Positions 46,568-56,302 of a stretch of 64,000 bases of DNA are shown here, piece by piece; position 1 is the stretch's first letter; each line of letters begins with the position of its first letter. The notes under the pieces are model-generated. The model did not search any database and was not told where the DNA came from. It saw only the letters and a list, made by a program, of their open reading frames with translations. The stretch is from Saccharofermentans sp. (GTDB taxonomy: Bacteria; Bacillota_A; Clostridia; Saccharofermentanales; Saccharofermentanaceae), in the NCBI GenBank assembly GCA_024692105.1, contig JAILMZ010000008.1, positions 1-64,000 on the forward strand, read 5' to 3'. The position numbers were made by a program, and so were the translations under genes.

Positions 46568-48676
46568 TTAAGGAGTCATTCCACCCTCGCCGCCTTCTCC
46601 GCCATCACCAGGACCAGGTCCAGGTCCAGGCTGATTCGGATCCGCAGGTATAGGTGTCGGTGACGGTGTCGGCGTAGGCGTCGGCGTAGGCGTAGGTGTA
46701 GGCGTAGGAGCCGCCTTGAATACAGCCGTGTACGTCACATCGCCTGCCTGAGCAATGAATGTATAAGTATTCGAGTATGCAACAGTGTTGCCGAATCCGT
46801 CAAGCCAGTAATCGAACTCGTTGCCTTCCGCAGGAGAAGCCGTGAGCGTAACCTGCGTGCCCTGATCGTACTGACCGCCGCCGGTAACGGAACCGTTACC
46901 GTTAACATTGACCGTTACGTTAGCCTGAGGAGGCGTCGGAGTCGGTGTACCGCCATTGTTATAGTCTTCCTGTGTTCCGATATAGAGCAGGATAGTCGAA
47001 TTCCTTGCAACTGAAGTACCGGGAACAGGATCTGAATACATGATTATCTTCTGTGAATCAGGCAATACCATGACTTCCGGGCTTCCGGAGAAGCTGTAGT
47101 TGATGCTTGCCTCGCCTAAGATCTCTGAAGCATCCTCAACGCTCATGCCGGAAACATCAGGAACTATGCTGCTCGTAGGCTCGGTAGCGTATACGATAAC
47201 GATGGATTCACCGGGAGATACCTGTGAACCTGCTTCAGGCTCAGTCCTGATGACAAGACCGGGCTCGATCTCTTCTGAAGTCTCAGATCTGAGCGATACA
47301 TTGAGACCCAGGTTGGTAAGTGCAGTATAAGCATCCTGATAGTTCATAGTCGAATAATCAGACAGGATGATCGAATCGGAAGCGGAAGATACCGTCAGCA
47401 GGATAACGCTGAGCGAACTGTCCTTGGCGATCGTAACGCCTTCAGCGATACTCTGTGCGGTTACGATACCGGGTTCCATGGTATCGGATTCTTCGTACTT
47501 GATCTCGTATTTGACACCGTTGGCATCCAATTCCTTGGTGACCTCATCAATTGTCATGCCGACATAATTGCCGACCACATAATCCATGTTCTCAGTAATC
47601 GTGGTGTTGTTTTGTACTGCATTGATTACGAGAGAACCTAGAGCAACAAGAACACCGATGATGGCAACAATGATTAGTATAAGGATGATGTTGTCGCGAA
47701 GTCTTGAAAGTCTTCTTGATTCAGCGCTCTTCTCGATCTCGCTTATCTTGTCGTAACTGGGTTCCTGTCTGAACGAGATGTTGGTCTCTGTAGGCTCTGA
47801 TACGGGAGTATTGGTGATAACACCATAGACACCGTTAGGATCTACCAGGAGCATATCAAGTTCCGTTACCATCTGACGCATAGTCGAATAACGCATCTCG
47901 GGAGACTTCTGCATACACTTGTTGATGATGGCATCAAGACCTGCAGGTATACCCGGCATGATGGAAGAAGCCGTTGGCGGTGTCTCCTGCAGATGCTTAA
48001 CTGCGATAGCGACATTAGACTCGCCGTCAAAAGGAACTCTTCCCGTAACCATCTCAAAAAGGGTTACACCGAGAGAATAGATGTCAGACTGGGGACCGAC
48101 GTTGCTTCCTCTTGCCTGCTCGGGAGAGAAATAGTGAACGGAACCCATAGCGCCGCCTGTCATGGTAATGGTCGTGCTTGAAGCGGCACGGGCGATGCCG
48201 AAGTCGGTTATTTTCGCGATCTTGTCCCTTGTGATAAGGATGTTCTGAGGCTTGATGTCTCTGTGAACGATGCCGTTGGAATGAGCATAATCCAAAGCCA
48301 TGCCGATCTGAATAACGATAGGAACAGCATTCTTCCAGTCAAGATGTCCGTTCTGGTTGATAAGGTCCTTAACGGTAATACCGTCAACGAATTCCTGAAC
48401 TATATAGCGGTATGTGCCTTCATGACCTACGCCGAAGACTTTTACGATGTTGTTCTGCTTGAGTGAAGATACGGCCTTGGCCTCTGTATCGAATCTTCTG
48501 ATAAAGTCTTCGTCCGAAGAGAACTCAGGCTTAAGTATCTTTACGGCAACATTGCTGCCTGTCTCCATATCTACTCCGAGGTAGACATTTGCCATACCGC
48601 CGCTTCCGATGAGGCGGACGATCCTGTATTTATTCGCAAATACCATGCCCTCGGGGCCGTGCATCTGGTTTGCCAT
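46568..48676 (-). CDS. prkC: Ser/Thr protein kinase with PASTA domains and an unusual C-terminal extension
   Basis: A 702-residue membrane kinase. Residues ~15-275 are a Hanks-type kinase (IGSGGMANVY, catalytic HRDIKPQN, DFG). One transmembrane helix (~330-352) and three extracellular PASTA domains (~365-575) follow, which bind muropeptides in related kinases. Beyond the usual end it has an InlB-like β-repeat (ASPAEGNEFDYWLDGFG, ~620-655), a (TP)n spacer and a Gly/Pro/Glu-rich tail, which is uncommon. It phosphorylates division and wall enzymes in relatives. The PP2C phosphatase is encoded directly upstream and rsgA downstream. Confidence 0.95.
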   Translation of the reverse strand: MANQMHGPEGMVFANKYRIVRLIGSGGMANVYLGVDMETGSNVAVKILKPEFSSDEDFIRRFDTEAKAVSSLKQNNIVKVFGVGHEGTYRYIVQEFVDGITVKDLINQNGHLDWKNAVPIVIQIGMALDYAHSNGIVHRDIKPQNILITRDKIAKITDFGIARAASSTTITMTGGAMGSVHYFSPEQARGSNVGPQSDIYSLGVTLFEMVTGRVPFDGESNVAIAVKHLQETPPTASSIMPGIPAGLDAIINKCMQKSPEMRYSTMRQMVTELDMLLVDPNGVYGVITNTPVSEPTETNISFRQEPSYDKISEIEKSAESRRLSRLRDNIILILIIVAIIGVLVALGSLVINAVQNNTTITENMDYVVGNYVGMTIDEVTKELDANGVKYEIKYEESDTMEPGIVTAQSIAEGVTIAKDSSLSVILLTVSSASDSIILSDYSTMNYQDAYTALTNLGLNVSLRSETSEEIEPGLVIRTEPEAGSQVSPGESIVIVYATEPTSSIVPDVSGMSVEDASEILGEASINYSFSGSPEVMVLPDSQKIIMYSDPVPGTSVARNSTILLYIGTQEDYNNGGTPTPTPPQANVTVNVNGNGSVTGGGQYDQGTQVTLTASPAEGNEFDYWLDGFGNTVAYSNTYTFIAQAGDVTYTAVFKAAPTPTPTPTPTPTPTPSPTPIPADPNQPGPGPGPGDGGEGGEGGMTP
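46651..46709 (-). repeat. Hexanucleotide-like tandem repeat coding for (Thr-Pro)n in prkC
   Basis: About nine imperfect 6-base units of the form GGCGTA/GGTGTC (plus-strand reading) encode a run of Thr-Pro dipeptides between the InlB-like repeat and the glycine-rich end of the kinase. In-frame slippage would alter spacer length without breaking the frame. Confidence 0.8.
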
Positions 48677-48694
48677 CTTATCCTAACTCCCGCT

Positions 48695-49432
48695 TTATAC
48701 TTTAAGACTTGTGTTTCCTATCAAAACAGTCATATTGTCGGAGCTCCTGTTGGAACACGCTGAGTCGATCAGTTTTTGACAGACCGATTCGAGACTCGTT
48801 CTGTCGCGCAATCCGGCAGCCCAATCCTCTTTGTTAAGGAAGGCATAAAGCCCGTCCGAACACAGGACCAACAAATCGCCATAAATTATATTATAACTAT
48901 AAATGTCAGGATTTAAAAATTGATTTTCTCCAACAACTTTGACCAGACGGTTACGGCCGGGATGTACTTTTGCTTCCTCGCCGGTAATGCTTCCCTCCCT
49001 TACAAGCTCTGCAGCCTTATTGTGGTCTTCCGTAAGCCTTCTGACCTCTTTGCCGTGGCAGAGATAGCACCTGGTATCGCCGATATGGCCGATAGTAAGC
49101 TTCTGGCCCTTAACGAGCGCTATGGTAAGCGTCGTGCACATGCCTATCCGCTCTCTATGCTCGGCACAATCGAGCAGGATGCGCACATTCACCTTATTGA
49201 ACACTGTATTCAGGATCTTTCCGAGGTCTTCATCTGATGCACCGGGAAGCTTCTCAGCTAATTCTTCCAGAGCAGTCCTCACTGCCAGATAACTTGCAAC
49301 CTCACCGCAGACCTCGCCTCCCAGACCGTCAGCAACAGCCATGCACATATATTCACCTATCTGCTCGTATGCGAAATTGTCTTCGTTCTTCTCCCTTACC
49401 GGGCCTTTGTCAGACATTCCGAAGCAGATCAT
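48695..49432 (-). CDS. prpC: PP2C-family Ser/Thr protein phosphatase
   Basis: A 245-residue PP2C phosphatase, partner of the PASTA kinase. Metal-site motifs are VREKNEDNF, VADGLGGE, IGHIGDTRCYL and LCSDGLYA, in the usual order. It overlaps rlmN by 4 bases and lies 18 bases upstream of the kinase. This pairing sets phosphorylation levels of envelope and division proteins. Confidence 0.96.
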   Translation of the reverse strand: MICFGMSDKGPVREKNEDNFAYEQIGEYMCMAVADGLGGEVCGEVASYLAVRTALEELAEKLPGASDEDLGKILNTVFNKVNVRILLDCAEHRERIGMCTTLTIALVKGQKLTIGHIGDTRCYLCHGKEVRRLTEDHNKAAELVREGSITGEEAKVHPGRNRLVKVVGENQFLNPDIYSYNIIYGDLLVLCSDGLYAFLNKEDWAAGLRDRTSLESVCQKLIDSACSNRSSDNMTVLIGNTSLKV

Positions 49433-50466
49433 GACTTGCTCTCCTCCACGCTTCTTCTGAGCTGACCGCAGGCAGCCATTATGTCCGTGCCCATCTCACG
49501 TCTGAGAGTCGCATTAACACCAAGCGATTCAAGAGTCTGCTGGAACTTTCTGACATGATCCTTGGAGCTTCTCCTGTAATCGCTTCCGGGGAACTCGTTA
49601 GCGGCAATGAGATTGACATTGCAAAGCATGCCGGAGATAAGCTTGGCCAAAGCCTTCGCATGTGCCTCCGAATCGTTCTTACCGGCAAAAAGGCTGTACT
49701 CAAACGTGATCCTTCTGTGTGTGGTTTCCGTATATCTCCTGCATGCTGCGATGAGATCGGGAAGAGCGTACTTACGCGCAATCGGCATGAGTTCTTTCCT
49801 GAGCGCATCATCCGGAGCATGAAGGGAGATCGCCAGGTTGACCTGAAGATTCATAAAAGTAAACTCGTCTATCTTATCTATAAGACCGCAAGTCGATATC
49901 GTGATGTGCCTGGCACCGAGGTTCAATCCTTCGCTGTCTGTCGCAAGATTTACGAACCCCATCGTATTCTCGAAATTATCAAAAGGCTCGCCTATGCCCA
50001 TAACAACAACGCTGTGTATACGCTCTCCGATATGTCTCTGAGACAAGATGACCTGCGCCAGCATCTCACCTGATGTAAGGGATCTGCCAAACCCAAGCTT
50101 TGCAGATGCGCAGAATGTGCATCCCATCTTGCAGCCTGCCTGAGACGAGATGCAGATCGAAGGCCCTATCTTATAGCGCATGATGACTGTCTCAATAACA
50201 TTGCCGTCATAGAGCCTGTATACAAGCTTGACCGTACCGTCTATCTGCGAGACGAACTCATTGATGACGGTCATGCCCTTGAAGATAAAGTCCTCTTCAA
50301 GCTTTGCTCTTAAGTCCTTGGGTATATTGGTCATCTCTTCTGTGTCGATGACGCCTGATGACAGCCACTTGTATATCTGCTTAGCCCTGAAAGAAGGAAC
50401 GTGCTGCTCATCGCACCACGCCTTTAATTCTTCCTGTGTAAGATCCAGACAAAACTTCTCTGCCAC
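49429..50466 (-). CDS. rlmN: Dual-specificity 23S rRNA/tRNA adenine C2-methyltransferase RlmN
   Basis: A 345-residue radical SAM enzyme that makes m2A2503 in 23S rRNA and m2A37 in tRNA. The CxxxCxxC cluster is CKMGCTFC; the catalytic C-terminal Cys is in MAACGQL. Length and order match. It abuts rsmB with no spacer and overlaps prpC by 4 bases. Confidence 0.97.
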   Translation of the reverse strand: MAEKFCLDLTQEELKAWCDEQHVPSFRAKQIYKWLSSGVIDTEEMTNIPKDLRAKLEEDFIFKGMTVINEFVSQIDGTVKLVYRLYDGNVIETVIMRYKIGPSICISSQAGCKMGCTFCASAKLGFGRSLTSGEMLAQVILSQRHIGERIHSVVVMGIGEPFDNFENTMGFVNLATDSEGLNLGARHITISTCGLIDKIDEFTFMNLQVNLAISLHAPDDALRKELMPIARKYALPDLIAACRRYTETTHRRITFEYSLFAGKNDSEAHAKALAKLISGMLCNVNLIAANEFPGSDYRRSSKDHVRKFQQTLESLGVNATLRREMGTDIMAACGQLRRSVEESKS

Positions 50467-51882
50467 TTAATCCTTATCCTTCTTATCTCTTTCCATCCTG
50501 CAGATGAAGAAACCTTCACATCCGTCAGTATCAGGGAACAGGGTTATCCTTCCTTCAGACAGTTCTTCATCCCTTCTCTCATCTATCGCGAGGCCTGACG
50601 GCAGATATGACTTTATCGGAACAGTATGGAAGTTCTTGTGCTTTTCAAGGAAACTGTCCACCTGCTCCCCATTCTCGTCGCTGTTGAGCGTGCATGTGCA
50701 GTATACGAGCGTTCCGCCCGGGCGCACCATTTTCGAGGCATGCTCAAGGATATCCGCCTGAACGGATAACAGTGATTCTATGTCGTCGTAAGTGATCTTC
50801 TGTCTGATGTCAGGCTTCTTGCCTATAAGGCCGAGACCGCTGCATGGAACGTCACAGAGAACCAGGTCGTATGTCTTGCGGGATTCCTTGTCTTTTGAGA
50901 TCTTGGACGCGTCCATGCACCTGACGGTAACACAATCAAGTCCGAGCCTTTCGCAGTTCTCCTTGATGAGTTCCGTACGGGATTCGTTGATATCGAGAGC
51001 AGTGATCTCGCAGTTGCCTCCGCAGAGTTCCGCCATATGCGTCGTCTTTCCTCCGGGAGCAGCGCAGCAGTCAAGTATCTTATCGCCTTCCTGAGGATCA
51101 GCGATAACGGAAGCGAGCATGGCAGCCTCACCCTGGATAAAAGCACCGTACTTGGTGAAAGCATCAGTCTGCTCGATACCCCTGACGCCGCCGTCTATCG
51201 CGACACAGTTCGGCATGAAGTTTCCGTGGACCGCACCGAAACCGTCCTTTGCAAGGCTCTCGATAAGATCATCCTGAGAGATCTTACCGGGATTGAACCT
51301 GACCTTGGTCTTAATGGGATCGAGGAACGCCATGCCTATCTCAAACGCTCTCTGCTTTCCGAAATCCTTCTTCAGCACGCCGTATATCTCAGGCTTGAGC
51401 GATACTCTGATGCCCGGTTTGTACTGATCCAGGTATTTCTTGGCTTCGGGCGCCTTGCAGTATTTGCGCAGGACAGCATTAACATAGCCTGATGCCTTGC
51501 CGTTATATTTCTTGGCAATCTCAACCGCGGAATCACATACAGCGTAGTCGGGAATATCATTGCCGAACTGCAGCTGCCATACGGACATCCTGATGATAGT
51601 CCTTGATACCGGATCCATCTCTTCAGGTGCTTCCTTGGTGATGTGCCTTACGAGAAAATCAATTGCAAAAGAGTATGTAAGCGTTCCGTAGAGCATGGCT
51701 CTTACAAAACTGAGATTCTTACCCAGATTGGAAGCGATCTTGTCCGCTTTTTTGATGACCAGATTGGAAAAGGCGCCTTCCTCATACACCTGATACAGCA
51801 TCAGGAAACAGAGTTCTCTCTCGTTTCCGTTTTCGATGAGATTGGTTATCTCCTTCTTCTTATATCTGACTTCACTGCTCAT
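50467..51882 (-). CDS. rsmB: 16S rRNA cytosine-967 C5-methyltransferase RsmB
   Basis: A 471-residue enzyme with an N-terminal NusB-like RNA-binding domain (~1-150) and a Fmu-type methyltransferase domain: CCAAPGGKTTHMAEL (SAM binding), CDVPCSGLG and the catalytic Cys in YCTCTLNSDENGEQ. It methylates C967 of 16S rRNA. The gene starts 9 bases after fmt. Confidence 0.96.
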   Translation of the reverse strand: MSSEVRYKKKEITNLIENGNERELCFLMLYQVYEEGAFSNLVIKKADKIASNLGKNLSFVRAMLYGTLTYSFAIDFLVRHITKEAPEEMDPVSRTIIRMSVWQLQFGNDIPDYAVCDSAVEIAKKYNGKASGYVNAVLRKYCKAPEAKKYLDQYKPGIRVSLKPEIYGVLKKDFGKQRAFEIGMAFLDPIKTKVRFNPGKISQDDLIESLAKDGFGAVHGNFMPNCVAIDGGVRGIEQTDAFTKYGAFIQGEAAMLASVIADPQEGDKILDCCAAPGGKTTHMAELCGGNCEITALDINESRTELIKENCERLGLDCVTVRCMDASKISKDKESRKTYDLVLCDVPCSGLGLIGKKPDIRQKITYDDIESLLSVQADILEHASKMVRPGGTLVYCTCTLNSDENGEQVDSFLEKHKNFHTVPIKSYLPSGLAIDERRDEELSEGRITLFPDTDGCEGFFICRMERDKKDKD

Positions 51883-51891
51883 ATGGGTTCC

Positions 51892-52839
51892 TTAAGTTAA
51901 TAACTGACCGACTTTGTAATTGTGTGCGCAATCGCAGGCATTAAGCCTCTTGCCGCCCTCAGCCTGAAGCGTATTGATCTTAAGACAGCCTTCACCACAT
52001 CTTACGATAAGATCGGACTTGTGCGCCGCGACCACAGTGCCCGCAGGGCCATCAGAAAAGCCTTCGTCTTCCACTACGGAAGAATCATAGATCTTAAGCT
52101 TCTTTCCCTGGCAGATCGTGCTCGCACCGGGCCATGTGCTTAATGCCCTGACACGGTTGTGGATACTCAATGCAGAGTCCGTCCATTCGAAATGTCCTTC
52201 CTCGGGCGCTATCGGCGGACAAAGGGTAGCCTTGGAAGGATCCTGAGGCTCCGGAACTATCTTTCCTTCGATATAGTCATCTATCATGGAGACGAGAAGT
52301 TCTGAACCCTTGATTGCAAGTTCAGCCATAAGTTCATCCGTATGGATATCGGGATCTATGGCAACTTCGACTTTCTTAAGCATGTCACCCGTGTCCATGC
52401 CGGCATCCATCTTCATGATGGTAACGCCCGTGACACTGTCGCCTTCAAGGATCGCCCTTTGTACCGGAGCTGATCCCCTTCTTGCAGGAAGAAGGCTTCC
52501 GTGGCAATTAAGACAGCCGTACTCAGGTATATCCAGCACATTCTGCGGAAGTATCTTTCCGTAAGCAGCAGTAACAATAAGATCGGGATCCAAAGACTTG
52601 ATCTTATCGTATGCTTCCTCTGTCTTTAAAGTCGAAGGCTGATAGCACTCGATTCCGAGCTCTGAAGCCAAGACCTTGACAGGCGGAGGTGTCAGGATGT
52701 GCTTTCTTCCGACCGGCTTGTCAGGCTGGCAAACCGCGAGGATAACACTGTATCCGCTCTTAACAAGAGCATCCATGCACACGGACGCAAAATCCGGTGT
52801 GCCCATAAATACGATTTTGAGATCAGATCTGTCTGCCAA
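51892..52839 (-). CDS. fmt: Methionyl-tRNA formyltransferase
   Basis: A 315-residue enzyme that formylates initiator Met-tRNA. FMGTPDFASVCM and NCHGSLLPARRGSAPVQRAI hold the formyl-donor site (Asn, His), then the C-terminal OB-like tRNA-binding domain. It lies 4 bases after def, the usual def-fmt pair for formylation and deformylation of nascent chains. Confidence 0.97.
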   Translation of the reverse strand: MADRSDLKIVFMGTPDFASVCMDALVKSGYSVILAVCQPDKPVGRKHILTPPPVKVLASELGIECYQPSTLKTEEAYDKIKSLDPDLIVTAAYGKILPQNVLDIPEYGCLNCHGSLLPARRGSAPVQRAILEGDSVTGVTIMKMDAGMDTGDMLKKVEVAIDPDIHTDELMAELAIKGSELLVSMIDDYIEGKIVPEPQDPSKATLCPPIAPEEGHFEWTDSALSIHNRVRALSTWPGASTICQGKKLKIYDSSVVEDEGFSDGPAGTVVAAHKSDLIVRCGEGCLKINTLQAEGGKRLNACDCAHNYKVGQLLT

Positions 52840-52843
52840 AAGA

Positions 52844-53320
52844 TTACTCCTCTTCAGTGCTGTATACTTTTCCGTCTACGGATTTGTCTATAAAGAGAAT
52901 TCCGTCAAGATGGTCATATTCATGGCAGATGCAGCGAGCAAGAAGTCCCGTCGCTTCGATCGTGAATTCTTCACCATTACGGTTAAGAGCCTTAGCCACA
53001 ACATGATCGGGACGGTCAACTTCGCATGTCTTGCCGGGAACGGACAGACAGCCTTCACTTCCGACCTGTGAACCTGACTTCTCGATGATCTCGGGGTTGA
53101 TGAACTCGATGAGACCGTTCTCATCGCCTACATCAACGATAAATACCCTGCGCAGTACTCCGACCTGAGGCGCAGCTATACCGATGCCGCGGTTATCGTA
53201 ATACATGGTATCTGCCATATCGTCCAAAAGCTTGATTATCCTGGGCGTGATCTCATCTACTGCCCTGGAAGTCTTGCGAAGAAGGGGATCTCCCTCCAAA
53301 ACCAGATTTCTAAGTGCCAT
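52844..53320 (-). CDS. def: Peptide deformylase
   Basis: A 158-residue metallohydrolase that removes the N-formyl group from new proteins. The three motifs are GIGIAAPQVG, EGCLSVPG and HEYDH (metal Cys, His, His). The ATG at 53320 with AAGGAG ten bases upstream is chosen over a longer frame. It heads a probable ten-gene unit down to thiN and has a strong promoter; a small hairpin (AGGCT-TTG-AGCCT) sits just before the Shine-Dalgarno. Confidence 0.97.
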   Translation of the reverse strand: MALRNLVLEGDPLLRKTSRAVDEITPRIIKLLDDMADTMYYDNRGIGIAAPQVGVLRRVFIVDVGDENGLIEFINPEIIEKSGSQVGSEGCLSVPGKTCEVDRPDHVVAKALNRNGEEFTIEATGLLARCICHEYDHLDGILFIDKSVDGKVYSTEEE

Positions 53321-53367
53321 TATTCGTATACTCCTTAGGCTCAAAGCCTCAAATTTATTACTTGTAT

Positions 53368-53396
53368 ATTATAGATTCGAACCATTCAGCGGGCAA
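53368..53396 (-). promoter_or_regulatory. Sigma-A promoter of the def-fmt-rsmB...thiN unit
   Basis: TTGCCC (53391-53396) and a perfect TATAAT (53368-53373) lie 17 bases apart on the minus strand, within the 88-base gap after the acyl-CoA synthetase gene. The leader is about 42 bases long. Confidence 0.75.
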
Positions 53397-53408
53397 GGTA
53401 TGCAAATA

Positions 53409-55031
53409 CTAACCCCTCTTTGTCAGTTCCTCGTAATCTATCTTTCCCATAGCCGTTCTCGGAAGGCTTTCAAGGACTTCGTAACTCTTCGGCAGAGCGA
53501 ATTTGGATACATTCTCGGCAAGTGAAGCCTTGACCTCTGCAATGACATCATCAGATCCTGTATCAGTTACGATATATGCCTTGCATATCTCTCCTCTGAA
53601 CTTATCGGGAACGCCTACGACAGCGCATTCTTTTACTCCGTTGCAGGCCAGTATGATATCTTCCAGGATGCCCGGATAAACATTATACCCGTTCGTAACA
53701 ATCATGCGCTTTATCCTGGAATCAAAGTAAAGATAGCCTTCTTCATCCATATGGCCCATATCACCTGTATAAAGCCATATCCTGCCGTCCTGCCTCTGTC
53801 TCAAGGCAGCAGCCGTCTCTTCAGGCTCTCCGAAATAACCCTTCATTACGGAAGGTCCGCTGATTATGATCTCACCGTTTACTCCGGGCGTAAGTTCTTC
53901 GTCTGTTGCCGGGTCGATTATCTTAATGGTGTTATCCTTGTATGCTTTTCCGAGACAATTCTCCTTCAGGCATCCGGGCGGCATAAGACAAACACCGGAC
54001 AAGCACTCCGTAAGTCCGTAACCCTGCCTGATAACGGCTTTTGAACCGTGCCTTTTGAGAAGTTCGTTAAACTCTCTCTGCATCTCGGGAGGCAGTCTGT
54101 CACCACCGGATATTACGAGTTTTACAAAACTCATATCCGTTTCAGTGTCATTGGATATCATTGCTCCGAAGATCGCAGGTACGCCCGCTAATATCTCCGG
54201 TCTGTATTGATTAATAAGCTTGAAGAAATTCTTGAGTTTGAAGATCGGAAGAAGTACCGATGTTCCGCCGAAAGCCATTATGGTATGGACACCCACGCCG
54301 AGGCCGAAACCATGGAACACCGGGAGAACAGCAAGTATCTTATCCCCCGGGACAAGGCATTCACAGCTGTCTATTGCTTCAATGGCCGTATAGTTGAAAT
54401 TCCTGGAAGTGAGAAGCACGCCCTTGCTTTTGCCTGTGGAACCGCCTGTGTAGAGCATCGCACAGGGCTCATTCTGATCGGTAAAACCGGTCTCCTTAAG
54501 GTCAGTTTCGTAATCTGCGCCAAGACCGATGAAATCTCTGAAAGTCTCATATCCTGCCGCTTTTCTCGGGTTTCTTCCCCTAAGCCTGAATCCGAGCTTG
54601 ATCATGGCAGGCAGATAATCGCCTGCACTAACGACATAGACTCTCCTGTCAGAATCCTTAAGGAAACCTATATTGGGCAGGATGCCGTCAAAAGCAAAAA
54701 CTACTTTGGCATCAGATGAAGTGATATAACTCTCGAGTTCATTTACTGCCGAGAGCGGATGAATCATGTCACATATGGCACCTATCCTGCTGCATGCGTA
54801 AAAGAGCATGACCGCCTGAGGTATGTTCGGAAGTATAACTGCCACATGGTCGCCATGAGCAACGCCGAGGCACTTAAGTGCGCCCGCGCATTTGTCCGTC
54901 CTGGTTACCAGATCTTTATATGATATATTGTTGCCGTAATAGTCGATCGCAGTGTTTGAGGGAAATCTCAAAGCACTCTGCTGCAACATCTCATATACCG
55001 AGAAATCCTGATAATCAAGGCTGTAACTCAT
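53409..55031 (-). CDS. AMP-binding acyl-CoA synthetase (fatty acid ligase family)
   Basis: A 540-residue ANL-superfamily enzyme. The AMP-binding P-loop is LYTGGSTGKSKG; GYGLTE (A5 region), the YTGDMGHMDEEGY core motif (A7) and the YNVYPG/GKIDYEEL end complete the fold. It likely activates a fatty or other carboxylic acid to the CoA thioester or acyl-adenylate. No carrier-protein gene is adjacent. The ATG at 55031 is chosen over an upstream longer frame because it fits the family; it lies just after the ahcY stop. No Shine-Dalgarno is clear, suggesting coupling. Confidence 0.9.
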   Translation of the reverse strand: MSYSLDYQDFSVYEMLQQSALRFPSNTAIDYYGNNISYKDLVTRTDKCAGALKCLGVAHGDHVAVILPNIPQAVMLFYACSRIGAICDMIHPLSAVNELESYITSSDAKVVFAFDGILPNIGFLKDSDRRVYVVSAGDYLPAMIKLGFRLRGRNPRKAAGYETFRDFIGLGADYETDLKETGFTDQNEPCAMLYTGGSTGKSKGVLLTSRNFNYTAIEAIDSCECLVPGDKILAVLPVFHGFGLGVGVHTIMAFGGTSVLLPIFKLKNFFKLINQYRPEILAGVPAIFGAMISNDTETDMSFVKLVISGGDRLPPEMQREFNELLKRHGSKAVIRQGYGLTECLSGVCLMPPGCLKENCLGKAYKDNTIKIIDPATDEELTPGVNGEIIISGPSVMKGYFGEPEETAAALRQRQDGRIWLYTGDMGHMDEEGYLYFDSRIKRMIVTNGYNVYPGILEDIILACNGVKECAVVGVPDKFRGEICKAYIVTDTGSDDVIAEVKASLAENVSKFALPKSYEVLESLPRTAMGKIDYEELTKRG

Positions 55032-55035
55032 TACT

Positions 55036-56292
55036 TTAGAAATCCCAGGAATTGATATATCTGTACTGTTCCTCGGTAAGCTTGTCGTAATTGATGTTCT
55101 TAGTCTCGAGCAGTATCTCTGCGACCCTGTTGTCAATGACTTCAGGAGTCTGATATACATCGATCGGAAGTCTTTCCTTCTGGGATGCGATATATCTTGC
55201 CGACTGTGCTTGGAGTGCAAAGCTCATATCCATGATCTCAACGGGATGACCGTCGCCTGATGCGAGATTAACAAGTCTTCCCTCAGCGATAATGCATACT
55301 GTATTACCATTGGAAAGTTCATAACCGATGATGTTATTGCGCAGTTCCTTCTGGGATACTGCAAGCTCGGAAAGCTGCTTAACATTGACTTCGCAGTCGA
55401 AGTGGCCTGCATTACAGCATACTGCACCATCCTTCATCATGTTGAAGTGACGGCCTACGATGACATCCTTACAACCTGTAACGGTTACGAAGAAATCACC
55501 CAAAGGAGCAGCCTCATCCATTGTCATGACGCTGTATCCTTCCATGAGTGCTTCACAAGCCTTAACGGGATCAACCTCAGTAACGATAACCTTTGCACCG
55601 AGGCCCTTTGCTCTCATCGCAACGCCTCTTCCGCACATTCCGTAGCCTGCAACAACGACAGTCTTGCCTGCAACGACAAGGTTTGTAGTAGCCATGATAG
55701 CTGTCCATACAGACTGGCCTGTACCGAAACGGTTATCAAACAGATGCTTACATCTTGCATCATTAACAGCGATGACAGGATATGCGAGCTGATTCTGCTT
55801 CTTAAGTATCTCAAGTCTGTGAACGCCTGTCGTAGTCTCTTCGCAGCCGCCCATGATATTGGGCGCAAGATCTTTAAGATCAGAATGGAGCAGCATCGCG
55901 AAATCGCCGCCGTCATCAATTACGATGTCCGGGCCGAAATCAAGAGCCATCTTAAGGTGGTTGATATACTGCTCTTCGTTATCCCCGTGGATCGTATAGA
56001 CATGCATACCTGTGCTTGCGAGAGCGGCAGCAACGTCATCCTGTGTGGACAGCGGATTGCAACCTGTCAGGGCGACATCTGCACCGCCTCTGCTGAGTGC
56101 TCTGGCAAGACATGCCGTCTTGGCTTCAACATGAACGGAAACGGCTATCTTGAGGCCCTTGAAAGGCTGCTCATCGATAAGTTCCTTCTCGATGGCACGA
56201 AGCACGGGCATATTGCGGTAAGCCCACTCAATCTTCTCCATGCCGTAAGGCGCCAGGCTCAGATCTTTAACGTCATAATCGGGTACAGACAT
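55036..56292 (-). CDS. ahcY: Adenosylhomocysteinase
   Basis: A 418-residue NAD-dependent enzyme that splits S-adenosylhomocysteine to adenosine and homocysteine. The NAD fold VVVAGYGMCGRGVAM, SVHVEAKTA, GCNPLSTQDD and NVGHFDCE-like NAGHFDCEV segments are present. The length is that of the compact bacterial/archaeal type. It is followed by acyl-CoA synthetase and preceded by punA; phosphorolysis by PunA may remove product nucleosides and pull the reaction. Confidence 0.95.
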   Translation of the reverse strand: MSVPDYDVKDLSLAPYGMEKIEWAYRNMPVLRAIEKELIDEQPFKGLKIAVSVHVEAKTACLARALSRGGADVALTGCNPLSTQDDVAAALASTGMHVYTIHGDNEEQYINHLKMALDFGPDIVIDDGGDFAMLLHSDLKDLAPNIMGGCEETTTGVHRLEILKKQNQLAYPVIAVNDARCKHLFDNRFGTGQSVWTAIMATTNLVVAGKTVVVAGYGMCGRGVAMRAKGLGAKVIVTEVDPVKACEALMEGYSVMTMDEAAPLGDFFVTVTGCKDVIVGRHFNMMKDGAVCCNAGHFDCEVNVKQLSELAVSQKELRNNIIGYELSNGNTVCIIAEGRLVNLASGDGHPVEIMDMSFALQAQSARYIASQKERLPIDVYQTPEVIDNRVAEILLETKNINYDKLTEEQYRYINSWDF

Positions 56293-56302
56293 ACGGTTCT
56301 CC

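Noticed and set aside
53321..53408. Terminator after the acyl-CoA synthetase
   Set aside because: The only hairpin is 5 bp, is near the def start and lacks a T-run.
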